Part shown: positions 42,234 through 52,025 of the stretch, piece by piece
Numbering within the stretch: position 1 is the stretch's first letter
Layout of the letters: every line of letters begins with the position of its first letter
DNA from: Saprospiraceae bacterium
GTDB lineage: Bacteria > Bacteroidota > Bacteroidia > Chitinophagales > Saprospiraceae
DNA: 64,000 nt
Assembly (NCBI GenBank): GCA_024103005.1
Contig: JAGFJA010000021.1
Span: 62,001 to 126,000 of the forward strand
Direction: 5' to 3'
Position numbers and translations under genes: made by a program
Notes under the pieces: generated by a model
Told to the model about the DNA's origin: nothing
Database searches by the model: none
Seen by the model: the letters and a program-made list of their open reading frames with translations, nothing else

Positions 42234-43583
42234 ATGTCAGAGATTATTATAGCCGGTGGAGGCCTTTGCGGTTCATTATTAGGAGCGTTCCTGGCTCAAA
42301 ATGACCACCAAATAACTGTTTTGGAAAAAAGATCAGATGTGAGGCTGGGTCAGGCTGAAGCCGGAAGATCGATCAACCTGGCACTAAGTAGCCGAGGAAT
42401 CAAAGCACTGGAATTAATTGGATTTGGATCCGAATTGAAAGATATATCCATCCCCATGCCGGTCAGATGCCTTCATCAAAAAGATGGCTCCATCCAATAT
42501 GTTCCATATTCAGGACGTGCGGGAGAATATATTAACTCTATATCAAGATCAGGCTTGAATGCCGTCTTGTTGGATTATTTAGAAAAATGCGATTCAGCCT
42601 CGGTACATTTCCTGTCAGAAGTCACGAAAGTTGACTTTGACGAAAATAAGGTACATTACAGAAAAAACAATACCGACCATTTCCTTCATTATGACTATTT
42701 ATTCGGAACAGACGGAGCAGGAAGCATTTTACGAAGTGAATTATTCAAAAACAAATTACCATTACACCAACTAAAGCTGGATTTTCTTGATTACGGCTAC
42801 AAGGAACTTCATATTGAACCTGTCGGCATTAACGGGTTTGCCATTGAAAAAAATGCTTTACATATATGGCCAAGGGGTCACTTAATGATGATAGCTCTTC
42901 CCAATCTCGACGGGAGCTTTACGATGACTTTGTTTTTACCGCTCAAGGGTCCTGACAGCTTTGAGCAGATAGACCGGGAAACAGGGATAATACGCTATTT
43001 TGAAAAATACTTTCCGGATGTTTTGGATAAAATACCCTCATTAGAAAGTCAGTATGCCATGAATCCCATAGGGCAGCTCGGTACACTTAAATGCAATCCA
43101 TGGAATTATAAAAATTCATGTCTGATGGGGGATGCAGCTCATGCTATAACGCCATTTTACGGCCAGGGGATGAATTGTGCCTTTGAAGACGTATTGATTC
43201 TTTCTCAATTGATGAAGGAGGAAGGAAATCTGAATACAGGAATTTTAGAAAGATTTTATCAACAAAGAAAGTCAAGTGCAGATGCTATTGCTGATCTGGC
43301 TATTGATAATTTTTATGAAATGCGTGACCACACTGCCAATCCCGTATTTTTGAGAAAACGGCAACTGGAGACCACTTTAGAGAAAACATTTCCTGACTAC
43401 TTTTCAAAGTATTCCATGGTAACCTTCAGAACAGACATTTCTTATCGGGAAGCCATGATTCGTGGCAGGATGCAGGACGAATGGCTTATGAATTACAGCA
43501 ATCAACATCCTGAAATCACTGAAAGCCCGGCAGAAATTTTTGACCAATTAAAGCATTATATGAATATCAAACTGAAACACTGA
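42234..43583 (+). CDS. kmo: Kynurenine 3-monooxygenase
   Basis: KMO is the NADPH flavin monooxygenase that makes 3-hydroxykynurenine. From the ATG at 42234 it has 449 residues. It shows IIIAGGGLCGSLLGAFLA (FAD binding), EAGRSINLALSSRGIKAL, the following DG-type segment YLFGTDGAGSILRSEL, and the GDAAHAITPFYGQGMNCAFEDV flavin motif. A C-terminal membrane-type helix, present in eukaryotic KMO, is not obvious. The 3-hydroxyanthranilate dioxygenase gene that would complete quinolinate/NAD synthesis is not in the window. Confidence 0.93.
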   Translation: MSEIIIAGGGLCGSLLGAFLAQNDHQITVLEKRSDVRLGQAEAGRSINLALSSRGIKALELIGFGSELKDISIPMPVRCLHQKDGSIQYVPYSGRAGEYINSISRSGLNAVLLDYLEKCDSASVHFLSEVTKVDFDENKVHYRKNNTDHFLHYDYLFGTDGAGSILRSELFKNKLPLHQLKLDFLDYGYKELHIEPVGINGFAIEKNALHIWPRGHLMMIALPNLDGSFTMTLFLPLKGPDSFEQIDRETGIIRYFEKYFPDVLDKIPSLESQYAMNPIGQLGTLKCNPWNYKNSCLMGDAAHAITPFYGQGMNCAFEDVLILSQLMKEEGNLNTGILERFYQQRKSSADAIADLAIDNFYEMRDHTANPVFLRKRQLETTLEKTFPDYFSKYSMVTFRTDISYREAMIRGRMQDEWLMNYSNQHPEITESPAEIFDQLKHYMNIKLKH

Positions 43584-43596
43584 TATTCAATCTTTC

Positions 43597-44889
43597 CTAA
43601 TTTGCGGAATTTTTGAGGCTTTTAGCTTTTAAAATAAGCCTTAGAGACTGGTCACGAGTGAAGTAAGCGATTGCCCAGTTGATAAAAACAACCAATTTAT
43701 TCTTTGTTCCAAGAATAGAAATCAGGTGGATAAACAGCCAGGTCAACCAAGCAAAAAAACCGCTGTATTTTACACCATAAATCTCAGCAACTGCTTTTTT
43801 TCGTCCTATGGTCGCCATGATACCCAGATCCTTATATTTAAAAGGAGTCAGTATGCTATTTTTTCTTATGGCTTTTAAGTTTTTAGCTAGATTAACTGCC
43901 TGCTGCATCGCTACCTGAGCAACCTGAGGGTCTCCATTAGGACTATCTTCAGTTATCATGACTGCACAGTCACCAATTGCATAGACCCCTTCCATACCTT
44001 TTACGGCATTGAATTCATCGACAATAATTCTTCTTCTGGGACCGTATATGTTGTCAGGCATTCCATCTAACTTACCAGCTATCACTCCTGCAGCCCAGAT
44101 CAACTTTCTGGTACGGATAATTTCATTATTTGACAGAAATACCTGTACGCCATCATAATCTTTAACGATTGTATTCTGAAGAACCTTGATACCCATTGCC
44201 TTAAGAGCCTTTTCAGCATTTTCACTTGATTGCTCAGAAAAAGCCGAAAGTAATTTATTGCCCGAATCAATCAGATATATATCTACTTCATCCTTGTTTA
44301 ATTCATAATAATCTTTTGGCAAAATATACTTACGCATATCTGCCAGCGCACCGGCTATTTCTACACCTGTAGGACCTCCACCGACTATAACAATATCCAT
44401 ATACTCTTGCCGACTTTGATAATCCGTTATAGAAAGCGCTATCTCATAATCACCAAGGATTCTGTTTCTAAGTGTCAAGGCCTCCGGAATAGATTTCATC
44501 GGAATAGCATTCAACTTTACATTCTCATTGCCAAAGAAATTTGTATCTGCTCCATAGGCAAGTACAAGGATATCATAATTGACCCGTCCGATATTTTTTA
44601 AAGTTATAAATTTATCGGTAGCATTTACTTCCAGGACTTCATCTATCCTGATATGTATTTTTTTCTCTCTTTGAAACAATTTCCTCAGTGGAAAAGCAAT
44701 GCTACTTGGCTCAAGACCTGCCGTAGCCACCTGATACAATAAGGGTTGGAAGGCATGATAATTTTCTTTATCAATAAGAACTACCTGATACTGACTTCTA
44801 ACTAATTTTCTGGCAAGTTTCAATCCGGCAAACCCTGCGCCAATTATTACTATTCTGGGGAGCTCAGTTTCCGGCAAATTTGCTATCAT
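43597..44889 (-). CDS. Type II NADH dehydrogenase (NDH-2)
   Basis: This non-proton-pumping NADH:quinone oxidoreductase has 430 residues from ATG 44889. Typical motifs are RIVIIGAGFAGLKLARKL (FAD), NYHAFQPLLYQVATAGLEPSSIAFPLR, the VIVGGGPTGVEIAGALADM NADH-binding loop and GDCAVMI...QVAQVAMQQAVNLAKNL. The C-terminus ends in membrane-associated FFAWLTWLFIHLISILG, the usual quinone-side anchor. The upstream in-frame extension to 44991 adds a hydrophobic segment and is unlikely to be translated. The gene is convergent with kmo. Confidence 0.92.
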   Translation of the reverse strand: MIANLPETELPRIVIIGAGFAGLKLARKLVRSQYQVVLIDKENYHAFQPLLYQVATAGLEPSSIAFPLRKLFQREKKIHIRIDEVLEVNATDKFITLKNIGRVNYDILVLAYGADTNFFGNENVKLNAIPMKSIPEALTLRNRILGDYEIALSITDYQSRQEYMDIVIVGGGPTGVEIAGALADMRKYILPKDYYELNKDEVDIYLIDSGNKLLSAFSEQSSENAEKALKAMGIKVLQNTIVKDYDGVQVFLSNNEIIRTRKLIWAAGVIAGKLDGMPDNIYGPRRRIIVDEFNAVKGMEGVYAIGDCAVMITEDSPNGDPQVAQVAMQQAVNLAKNLKAIRKNSILTPFKYKDLGIMATIGRKKAVAEIYGVKYSGFFAWLTWLFIHLISILGTKNKLVVFINWAIAYFTRDQSLRLILKAKSLKNSAN

Positions 44890-45303
44890 ATTTTTATACG
44901 TTACAGGAATCAAACAAAATATTAATTGCAAAAGTTGATAAAAACATACAAAACACCGGTAAAAAACAAATCTTAATATATATATCGGCAATTCAAAGTT
45001 AAATCGGGCTATTTACCTTTCATTTATCAAAATGAAATATAATATAATGAGTCACTTTCAAAATATTCTATTATAAATTCATCCAAAAAAATATTTTATT
45101 GTTAATAGTTTTCATTATTATAATTATGCTATACATCTTAAATATATACATGTATATTATAAATATGTTATACATTTTCTTTTACCACTTACATAATTCT
45201 TAGATAAACTCTATAATTTCAATTTATCAAATAAAACTATTTATCATATTTTGGCAGTAGTTCACTTGAAGCAAAAGACTTTCCGGATAAAACTATTTGA
45301 TAA
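44890..45303. other. A/T-rich gap with three TATACAT direct repeats
   Basis: No gene is seen between the NDH-2 start and the esterase pseudogene start. TATACAT occurs at 45130, 45145 and 45169, and a 14-base palindrome ATATACATGTATAT covers 45144-45157. The rest is low-complexity A/T sequence. Presumably it holds two divergent promoters, but no exact -7 box was found. Confidence 0.4.
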
Positions 45304-46482
45304 ATGAATCTAAAGAGAAAACATATTCTAATAATATTATACGCTTACCTGATATTTAATACAGGAAGCGCAAGCGGACAATGGTTTCATAAAGACATCC
45401 GATTTGACGAGCTGGATCGCGATTATTGGATCTACCTGCCGGAAGGCTATAATGAGTCGATACCTTCTGCTTTGGTGGTGACACTTCATGGTATGGGTGA
45501 TGAAAACACCAACTTTAAAAACATAGGGTTTGACCAAGTTGCTGATACAGCCAACATCATTGTTTTGGTGCCTAACGCGATGCCTTATAATTCAACCAAC
45601 CCTATCATTCAGGCTTTCATAGGCGGTAGTCGTACCTGGAACTCAGGAGCCGGTGTTTCCATTCCAATCATCGGAGATATTTACCCCAATGCTGAAATCG
45701 ATGATGTCGGCTTCATCAACCATATCGTGGATCAGATTACGGACGAATATGCAATAGACTAATCACGCAGGTACATCTGTGGGTTTTCAATGGGAGGATT
45801 CATGACCCAGCGGATGGCTATTGAATCAAACCTTCGCTATGCTGCATTTGGATCTGTCGCCGGCACTTATGGCACCGGGTTGGTCAATCCGAATCCCGGA
45901 AGAGCGATACCTCTGGTACATTTCAATGGCACAGCAGATGATCGCGTAAACTGGAAAGATAACAATCCAATATTACCCTTTGAACACTTCGTAGGCGATA
46001 TGATAGATTTTTGGGTTGCAAACAATCATTGTGATACGACATCTGTAATAACCCATTTACCCGACGTGGCAGAGGATGGATATACAGTAGATCATCTTTT
46101 ATATGGTGGCGGAGCTGATGGTTCGGTGGTCGAGGTATTCAAGGTCAACGGTGCGGGGCACGTTTGGTTAAAAGACAATGCAGATATTAATTATGCAAAT
46201 GAGTTGTGGAAAATTTTCAGCCGTTACTCATTGTCACAAGCCTCGGTGAATGATGTATGGAAATCAACCTTTCAAATCTTCCCCAATCCCGCGCAAGACC
46301 GGATTACAATCGTCACAGACAATACCACAGACAGGCAGATTGTAGTTTATGACCTGAACGGGAAAATCATGCTTAAGCCTGAGCTGCCTTTGTACAAACA
46401 GGTTGATATATCCTGTCTGCCTGTCGGATTATATTTAGTACGCCTTGATAATCAGATAAAAAAATTGGCTATAATTCGCTAA
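45304..46482 (+). pseudogene. T9SS-exported esterase (PHB-depolymerase/feruloyl-esterase-like) split by an in-frame stop
   Basis: The frame opens at ATG 45304 and would code 392 residues, but codon 153 is TAA (45760-45762). The same frame continues after it with SRRYICGFSMGGFMTQRMA. The first part has a signal peptide (residues 1-25) and YWIYLPEGYN...LVVTLHGMGDENTNF, the oxyanion block of alpha/beta-hydrolase esterases of the LpqC/poly(3-hydroxybutyrate) depolymerase type. The second has the nucleophile motif GFSMG, a FNGTADDRVNW acid block, the GAGHVW histidine block and a C-terminal T9SS type A sorting domain (FQIFPNPAQDRITI to KLAIIR). Everything else is intact, so this looks like a recent nonsense mutation, a sequencing error or recoding. 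Confidence 0.8.
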
Positions 46483-46847
46483 AGAAGCAGTCTAAGTCTT
46501 TTACCTTACCTGACAACACTCCGGCAATGCTTACCCTTGTTGGTGAATATAATTTGATCAAAAAATATTTCGTCAAGACATAAAATAAGCCTTAAATATG
46601 AGAATTTCGTATTCCTTCTTCCGGTAAACGGTATTTCCCGTCCCATCTCAAACACTTTGTCTCTTTAATGAATAACTCATTAATTATGACCTGTAAACTC
46701 ACCGTCTCCAGGAATGACATCCAGGATACAAAGCAATAAATAACTGATATTTTGCACTAAAATTTGTTTAAATAATAACATTCTACTTCAAATTTTCTTC
46801 TGAATTTGCATACAATACCTACCTTGTTATAATATTTATTTATTTTC
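46483..46847. other. Intergenic gap before the alpha-glucosidase gene
   Basis: No credible reading frame or RNA gene was recognised. The left half has more G and C than the usual gaps here, including CCGGTAAACGGTATTTCCCG at 46621-46640; no hairpin with a T-run was found. The right half is A/T rich and should contain the promoter of the GH31 gene, but no exact -7 box is present. Confidence 0.35.
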
Positions 46848-49100
46848 ATGGAATTATACAATCCAATTCATTTATCTGATCGAAGAATTAAGGCGGAATT
46901 GGTCAATGGTAAACATTACAGATGCATCATCAATCCTCCTGCCAACTACTCTACTCTACCGATATTTCCGGTTCTAGCCGATAACACAAGTTTCGAACAA
47001 TTTGATTTTAAGCCTTTAAATGCCTTACCCGATAATTCATTTAATTATTTCAAATATCGATTCAATAAACAGGCAAATGTTAATTATCATTGTGAATGGG
47101 AATTAATCCATGATATCGAAGAATCAGAGTCTTTTTACGGTCTTGGCGACAAAGCAGTAAAGCCTAATCTAAGAGGAAGAAAGTGCATATTATGGGGAAC
47201 AGACACCTATGCTTATGGGTATGGCAACGAACCTTTATATAAAAATATCCCTTATTTCATCTCCAACAAAGAAAATGAATGTATTGGTATCTTTATCTTG
47301 AATTCTTTCAGACAGGAGTATGACTTTGGTTATTCCTCTCCACATCAGCTCAAAATTATCGGAAGCGGCGGAATTCCGGATATTTTTTTCATAAGGGGAA
47401 AATCACCTATTGAAATAGCAAGTGAATATGCCATACTCACCGGGAGACCAAAACTACCGCCTTTATGGGCGTTGGGCTATCATCAGAGTAAATGGTCATA
47501 TAGCCCGGAAAGCAAATTTAGAGAAGTAGCAAACACATTTCGAAGCAAGAAAATCCCGTGTGATTGTCTCTACCTGGACATAGATTATATGCGTGGTTAC
47601 AGGGTATTTACATGGGACAAAAGGAGTTTCCCCGCTCCTGAAAAATTATTAGAAGAAGTATCCGCTCAGGGTTTTAAAACAGTAGCCATTTTAGACCCTG
47701 GCATTAAGATAGACCAGAAATATATTATCTTCAAAGAGGCAAAGAAAGGAAAATACTTCATGCTCAATCCTGACAATTCACCTGCTACGGGACCGGTGTG
47801 GCCCGGATATTGCCACTTTCCTGATTTTACAAATTCAGTCGTCAGAAATTGGTGGGCTGACCACGTTGAAACCTTACTCAAATCGGGTATTAACGGGCTA
47901 TGGAACGATATGAATGAACCGGCATTGTTCAATAGAGACGATATGATTCAAACTCAACGGACTCTGGATGATGAAGTAAAGTTGAATTTCGAAGGCAGAG
48001 GGGCCACCTTTGCTGAGGGACATAATATCTATGGTATGATGATGTCGAAGGCAACATTTGACGGAATGCAAAAAACCAGAGATAAGAGGCCCTTTCTTTT
48101 GACACGTTCTACTTTCGCCGGCGGACAAAAATATGCGGCAGTTTGGACCGGAGACAATGTTGCATCATGGGAACACCTGAGAATTGCAAATTATCAGTGT
48201 CAAAGTCTGAGTATCAGTGGGTTTTCTTTTTCAGGAAGTGATATCGGAGGCTTTGTGGGTAACCCTGACGGAGAATTGTTCTGCAGGTGGCTGCAACTAG
48301 CAATATTTCATTCTTTTTGCAGAACACATTCCTCCAAAGACTTCAAAGCTCAGGAACCTTGGTCGTTTGGTGATCAATGGACTGTTATAGCCAGAAAACT
48401 TATTGAATGGCGTTATAAATTAATCGGTTATTTATACTCCGTGTTTTTTCAACACACTCAAAACGGTATTCCCTTTTTGGTACCGGTAACATTGAAATAC
48501 TGGAAAGATAACCGTTTCAAAAACCATCACGATTTCTTTTTTGTCGGAGATGCTTTATTAGTAATTCCTGTTATGGAACCCGGTCAGCGCGGGATTGAAG
48601 TCTTTCTTCCTCCGGGAAAATACTATCAGCCGGAAACGGGAAAATATTTTAGTGGCGAAAATCATTACCATATCCCTATAGGTTATGATGGTTTACCGGT
48701 TTTGCTGAAAGGCGGGCATTTCGTGCCGATCTGGCCGGTCATGCAATATATTGGAGAAAGCCCTATGAACTCAATTGAATGGTGGTTGGGCTACAGCGAT
48801 GAGAAAAGGTGTGAAAGTTTTTATTATCTCGACGAATTTGATGGCTATGATAATCAAATGGGTAAATTTAAAAAAGTAAAATTCATTTATACCAAAAAGA
48901 AAAATGTGATTCATATTGACATTCTCCGGGAAGGCTCATACATACCGGATATAACTCAATACAAGTTATCCCTGTTCGGATTCGCTCAGATTATGGATCA
49001 TATTGAAATTGACAGTAAAAGAGCTGACTTGGACTATAAAAATCAGCAAATCACCTTTACTCATTTACCTGAAACAATCAGTATCTATCTCAAGGATTAA
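46848..49100 (+). CDS. Glycoside hydrolase family 31 alpha-glucosidase
   Basis: This alpha-glycosidase has 750 residues, no signal peptide and is therefore probably cytoplasmic. The N-terminal beta-domain is followed by the catalytic barrel with YHQSKWSYSPESKFREVANTFRSKKIPCDCLYLDIDYM, the nucleophile motif LWNDMNEP (Asp near residue 355), TRSTFAGGQKYAAVWTGDNVASW with the acid Asp, and SGSDIGGFVGNPDGELFCRWLQLA. The end has the C-terminal beta-domains with YYQPETGKYF and LLKGGHFVPIWP. The family acts on maltose, oligosaccharides or related alpha-glucosides. The gene is monocistronic. Confidence 0.93.
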   Translation: MELYNPIHLSDRRIKAELVNGKHYRCIINPPANYSTLPIFPVLADNTSFEQFDFKPLNALPDNSFNYFKYRFNKQANVNYHCEWELIHDIEESESFYGLGDKAVKPNLRGRKCILWGTDTYAYGYGNEPLYKNIPYFISNKENECIGIFILNSFRQEYDFGYSSPHQLKIIGSGGIPDIFFIRGKSPIEIASEYAILTGRPKLPPLWALGYHQSKWSYSPESKFREVANTFRSKKIPCDCLYLDIDYMRGYRVFTWDKRSFPAPEKLLEEVSAQGFKTVAILDPGIKIDQKYIIFKEAKKGKYFMLNPDNSPATGPVWPGYCHFPDFTNSVVRNWWADHVETLLKSGINGLWNDMNEPALFNRDDMIQTQRTLDDEVKLNFEGRGATFAEGHNIYGMMMSKATFDGMQKTRDKRPFLLTRSTFAGGQKYAAVWTGDNVASWEHLRIANYQCQSLSISGFSFSGSDIGGFVGNPDGELFCRWLQLAIFHSFCRTHSSKDFKAQEPWSFGDQWTVIARKLIEWRYKLIGYLYSVFFQHTQNGIPFLVPVTLKYWKDNRFKNHHDFFFVGDALLVIPVMEPGQRGIEVFLPPGKYYQPETGKYFSGENHYHIPIGYDGLPVLLKGGHFVPIWPVMQYIGESPMNSIEWWLGYSDEKRCESFYYLDEFDGYDNQMGKFKKVKFIYTKKKNVIHIDILREGSYIPDITQYKLSLFGFAQIMDHIEIDSKRADLDYKNQQITFTHLPETISIYLKD

Positions 49101-49159
49101 TCTTTAATATTTCTGTCAAATCCTTATATATTTTAATCAGAGTTTTATACAATTGAATT

Positions 49160-49765
49160 TTATCTCAATTGATTTATGAAATAATTCCACAATTCAGGTT
49201 TCAGCAAAAGTGTAAAAATAAAACCAAAGATGGCACCACTTAAATGAGCCATATGGTTTACATTATCACTGGATTGCCTATTCTGATAAATACTGTAACC
49301 GACATATAAAATAGCGGCGATAATGGAATATATTGGAATAATCCCATATAAATAAATCTTGGCCCAAGGATTAAAAAGAACATAGGCAAATAAGATGGCG
49401 CTCACCGTCCCTGAAGCTCCAAGACTACGATAATAAGTTTTATCCTTATGGAGTAAAAAATCAATAAAATTGGGAACTACTATACCTAAAACAACCAGCA
49501 GGACAAACAAAATTGTGCCCACATCACCAAAAAGTTGAATATAAATATCTTCCACTACCCGGCCAAATTCATACATAACAAACAAATTGATCAGCAAATG
49601 AATGTAGTCTGCATGAATCAGCCCGCCCGTCAACATTCGGTAATATTCTCCATTTGTCTTTTCTCGATATGGCCAACCAATTAATTTATCAATCAGTTCC
49701 TGCCTGTTAAATGCTGCGATCGAAAGTATTCCTGATATAATAACAAAAACAATGGTAATCGACAT
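49160..49765 (-). CDS. Rhomboid family intramembrane serine protease
   Basis: This 201-residue protease has about six membrane helices. The loop motif YYRMLTGGLIHADYIHLLINLFVMYEFG is the N-terminal family mark. The catalytic Ser lies in RSLGASGTVSAIL and the catalytic His in NHMAHLSGAIFGF. It cleaves transmembrane segments; the substrates are unknown. It follows rlmH and the SWIM gene on the same strand, with 46 bases from rlmH. Confidence 0.9.
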   Translation of the reverse strand: MSITIVFVIISGILSIAAFNRQELIDKLIGWPYREKTNGEYYRMLTGGLIHADYIHLLINLFVMYEFGRVVEDIYIQLFGDVGTILFVLLVVLGIVVPNFIDFLLHKDKTYYRSLGASGTVSAILFAYVLFNPWAKIYLYGIIPIYSIIAAILYVGYSIYQNRQSSDNVNHMAHLSGAIFGFIFTLLLKPELWNYFINQLR

Positions 49766-49811
49766 AGGATTTTATTTTATTTGACTTTCAAGCTAATATA
49801 AACGGAATCGG

Positions 49812-50282
49812 TTAATCATTGTGATAAGGGTGATTATTTATAATGGTAAACGCCCTGTAAAGTTGTTCAAGGAAAACCACTCTGATCAACTGATGAGAAA
49901 AGGTCATCTCAGAAAGGCTGATTTGAGCATTTGCTCGCTGATAGACAGTTTCATGGAATCCGAAAGCACCGCCAACCAAGAAAACAATATTCTTACCGGT
50001 GTTGAAAGACAGCTGATCCTGAATAAAAGCTGCAAAACCCCTGCTTGAGAAGCCTTTACCCTTTTCATCCAATAAAATTAAAAAATCATTTGATTTTACT
50101 TTTTGCAACACTTTTTTAGCTTCTTCCAGTTTTAACACTTCTTTATCCCGAATTGAGCGGGATATGTCAATAACTTCTGTCCGAAATGGAATAAATGCCT
50201 TTATCCTCCGTAAAAAATCAGCCTCCCATTGCTGAAATTCCTTGGAGTTTGTTTTACCTATGGTCCAAAACGATATCGGCAT
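49812..50282 (-). CDS. rlmH: 23S rRNA (pseudouridine1915-N3)-methyltransferase RlmH
   Basis: RlmH is a SPOUT-class methyltransferase that methylates pseudouridine 1915 in helix 69 of 23S rRNA, using S-adenosylmethionine. The 156-residue protein has LLDEKGKGFSSRGFAAF, the knot motif FLVGGAFGFHETVYQRA, and LSEMTFSHQLIRVVFLEQLYRAFTIINNHPYHND, all diagnostic. It follows the SWIM protein gene by six bases, so they share a transcript. Confidence 0.95.
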   Translation of the reverse strand: MPISFWTIGKTNSKEFQQWEADFLRRIKAFIPFRTEVIDISRSIRDKEVLKLEEAKKVLQKVKSNDFLILLDEKGKGFSSRGFAAFIQDQLSFNTGKNIVFLVGGAFGFHETVYQRANAQISLSEMTFSHQLIRVVFLEQLYRAFTIINNHPYHND

Positions 50283-50288
50283 ATACTG

Positions 50289-51923
50289 CTAAATACTTTT
50301 TATAAGATGCTTCCTGTCTGAATAATTATCGAAAATGAAATTTCTAAAGCTTTCCAATACTTCAACCAGATTGTATTTATCCAATATGTTCCTAATCTCC
50401 TCAACTATCCGGACAGAATGAATCCCAAGATGAACATCCAGATATTTTTTAGTATTTTGCAATAACACGGATGTTAATCTTTCCGTATTAAAAAGGGCCA
50501 ATTCAGGAATAAAATCTGGAAGTTCTTCATAGTAAGAAAACTCTTCTATAACAGACAGGAGCGATTCATAATCCTTAGCCCTGAATAAGATTTTCAAGTA
50601 ATCCTCAGGCATTTCAGCCTTAATTTTACTCAGTATCTCACTCTTGGCCAATAAAACAGCAACATCTTTTATCTCAATGGCTAAATTGAAACTTATGTAA
50701 CTGTGTAATTGATCCAGAGGAATGGATAGGTCAATAATTTTTTCTGTTAAAAGGCAGTATAATTCAATTTTCCGGTTCCTGATTAAATAATCGGCAATAA
50801 GTGAACTAACGGGCTTAAGCAACAAATTGCTTTTCAGGATACATATTTCAAGAATACGGTCAACCTGACTGTTAACCGGGTTTTCACGCTTAACAATGTT
50901 TAAAAAATTGATAAGGTTTTCATCATTGTCAAGATAACGGATATAAAAAGAAATCAGATTAAACTTCCGAACTGAATTCTCAAATAAAAATAATTGATAC
51001 AGCCATTCATACTTATCATATTCTGAACAAGCGTTGATTTTTTCTTCAATAACTTTAGATACCTCATCTGATATAACATCAGGAGATTGAGCTGCAATAT
51101 CGACGATATTGGGTTTTTTAAAATAATTATATTGATGACTGAGTATGAGCGATATGCCCAACTTGTCTATCTTACGTCTTAAGACAGGCGCAATATCCTG
51201 GTTAACTATCAGGTAAAGGGTTTCATGCACTTTTGCAATAAGTTGACGTGACGGCTTACTATTAGTCTCAAAATCAAATTGATAGAATCGATTGAGAATG
51301 GATTTTATTATTTCAGCAGCACTGCTGTAATCATTTTGGTGGACCATTTGTTCTGCCCTCAACAGATGCATTTCGAATATCTGAAAGAGAAGTCTCTTTC
51401 CTTTTGATTCCAATCTACCATCTACATTCATGTAGGACAAAATGATTTCATGCAGATAGTCATCAAAATCTTTATCAGACGGAATAAACTTATAACTGAA
51501 GTACTGCTTAATTAATTTGTTGAATACCAAATTATTAGACGCGTAAAATCGGATAAAAGCAGCTAGTTCCATCGGATTTATTACTTCCAGTACAGTTTCA
51601 ATACTCACTTTTCTGTTTCCACTTACCGGAACCAAACGAACAGACTTATTACGAAGCAGATAAAGCAGACCGGCTACGTGTTTACAACCATTTTTCTCAT
51701 TAAAATGAATACAATCACAGGAGAAGTTTAATAAGAATTGTTGAGTTTTGTTGATTACAATGTGTACAGGTGGCAAATTACTATCCTTATAAATTCCTTT
51801 TATCCTGGCCTCATCATCTTCTACCTTCCAATTTTCTTTGAAATAACTGATTTCCAATCCCTCGTCCAAGACAGTGGAACTGAACAGGTTGTCGAATTCA
51901 TCTATTTTTGGTTTGCGGTTCAA
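50289..51923 (-). CDS. SWIM zinc finger domain protein
   Basis: The 544-residue protein starts at a TTG (51923). Its SWIM motif is CDCIHFNEKNGCKH, a CxCxnCxH site, near residues 74-87. After this the protein is mainly helical, with hydrophobic repeats that look like alpha-solenoid segments (for example YSSAAEIIKSILNRFYQF). SWIM domains bind DNA or proteins. The full function is not known. It is the first gene of the SWIM-rlmH-rhomboid operon. Confidence 0.8.
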   Translation of the reverse strand: MNRKPKIDEFDNLFSSTVLDEGLEISYFKENWKVEDDEARIKGIYKDSNLPPVHIVINKTQQFLLNFSCDCIHFNEKNGCKHVAGLLYLLRNKSVRLVPVSGNRKVSIETVLEVINPMELAAFIRFYASNNLVFNKLIKQYFSYKFIPSDKDFDDYLHEIILSYMNVDGRLESKGKRLLFQIFEMHLLRAEQMVHQNDYSSAAEIIKSILNRFYQFDFETNSKPSRQLIAKVHETLYLIVNQDIAPVLRRKIDKLGISLILSHQYNYFKKPNIVDIAAQSPDVISDEVSKVIEEKINACSEYDKYEWLYQLFLFENSVRKFNLISFYIRYLDNDENLINFLNIVKRENPVNSQVDRILEICILKSNLLLKPVSSLIADYLIRNRKIELYCLLTEKIIDLSIPLDQLHSYISFNLAIEIKDVAVLLAKSEILSKIKAEMPEDYLKILFRAKDYESLLSVIEEFSYYEELPDFIPELALFNTERLTSVLLQNTKKYLDVHLGIHSVRIVEEIRNILDKYNLVEVLESFRNFIFDNYSDRKHLIKSI

Positions 51924-52025
51924 AAAATCTTTATATAAATTTATTTAATGATATTAACAGTTATTCAATACCTTTACTCCTGATTAATCAGGCAAGTTAG
52001 TCAATAACCTGAATATATAGGCAAA

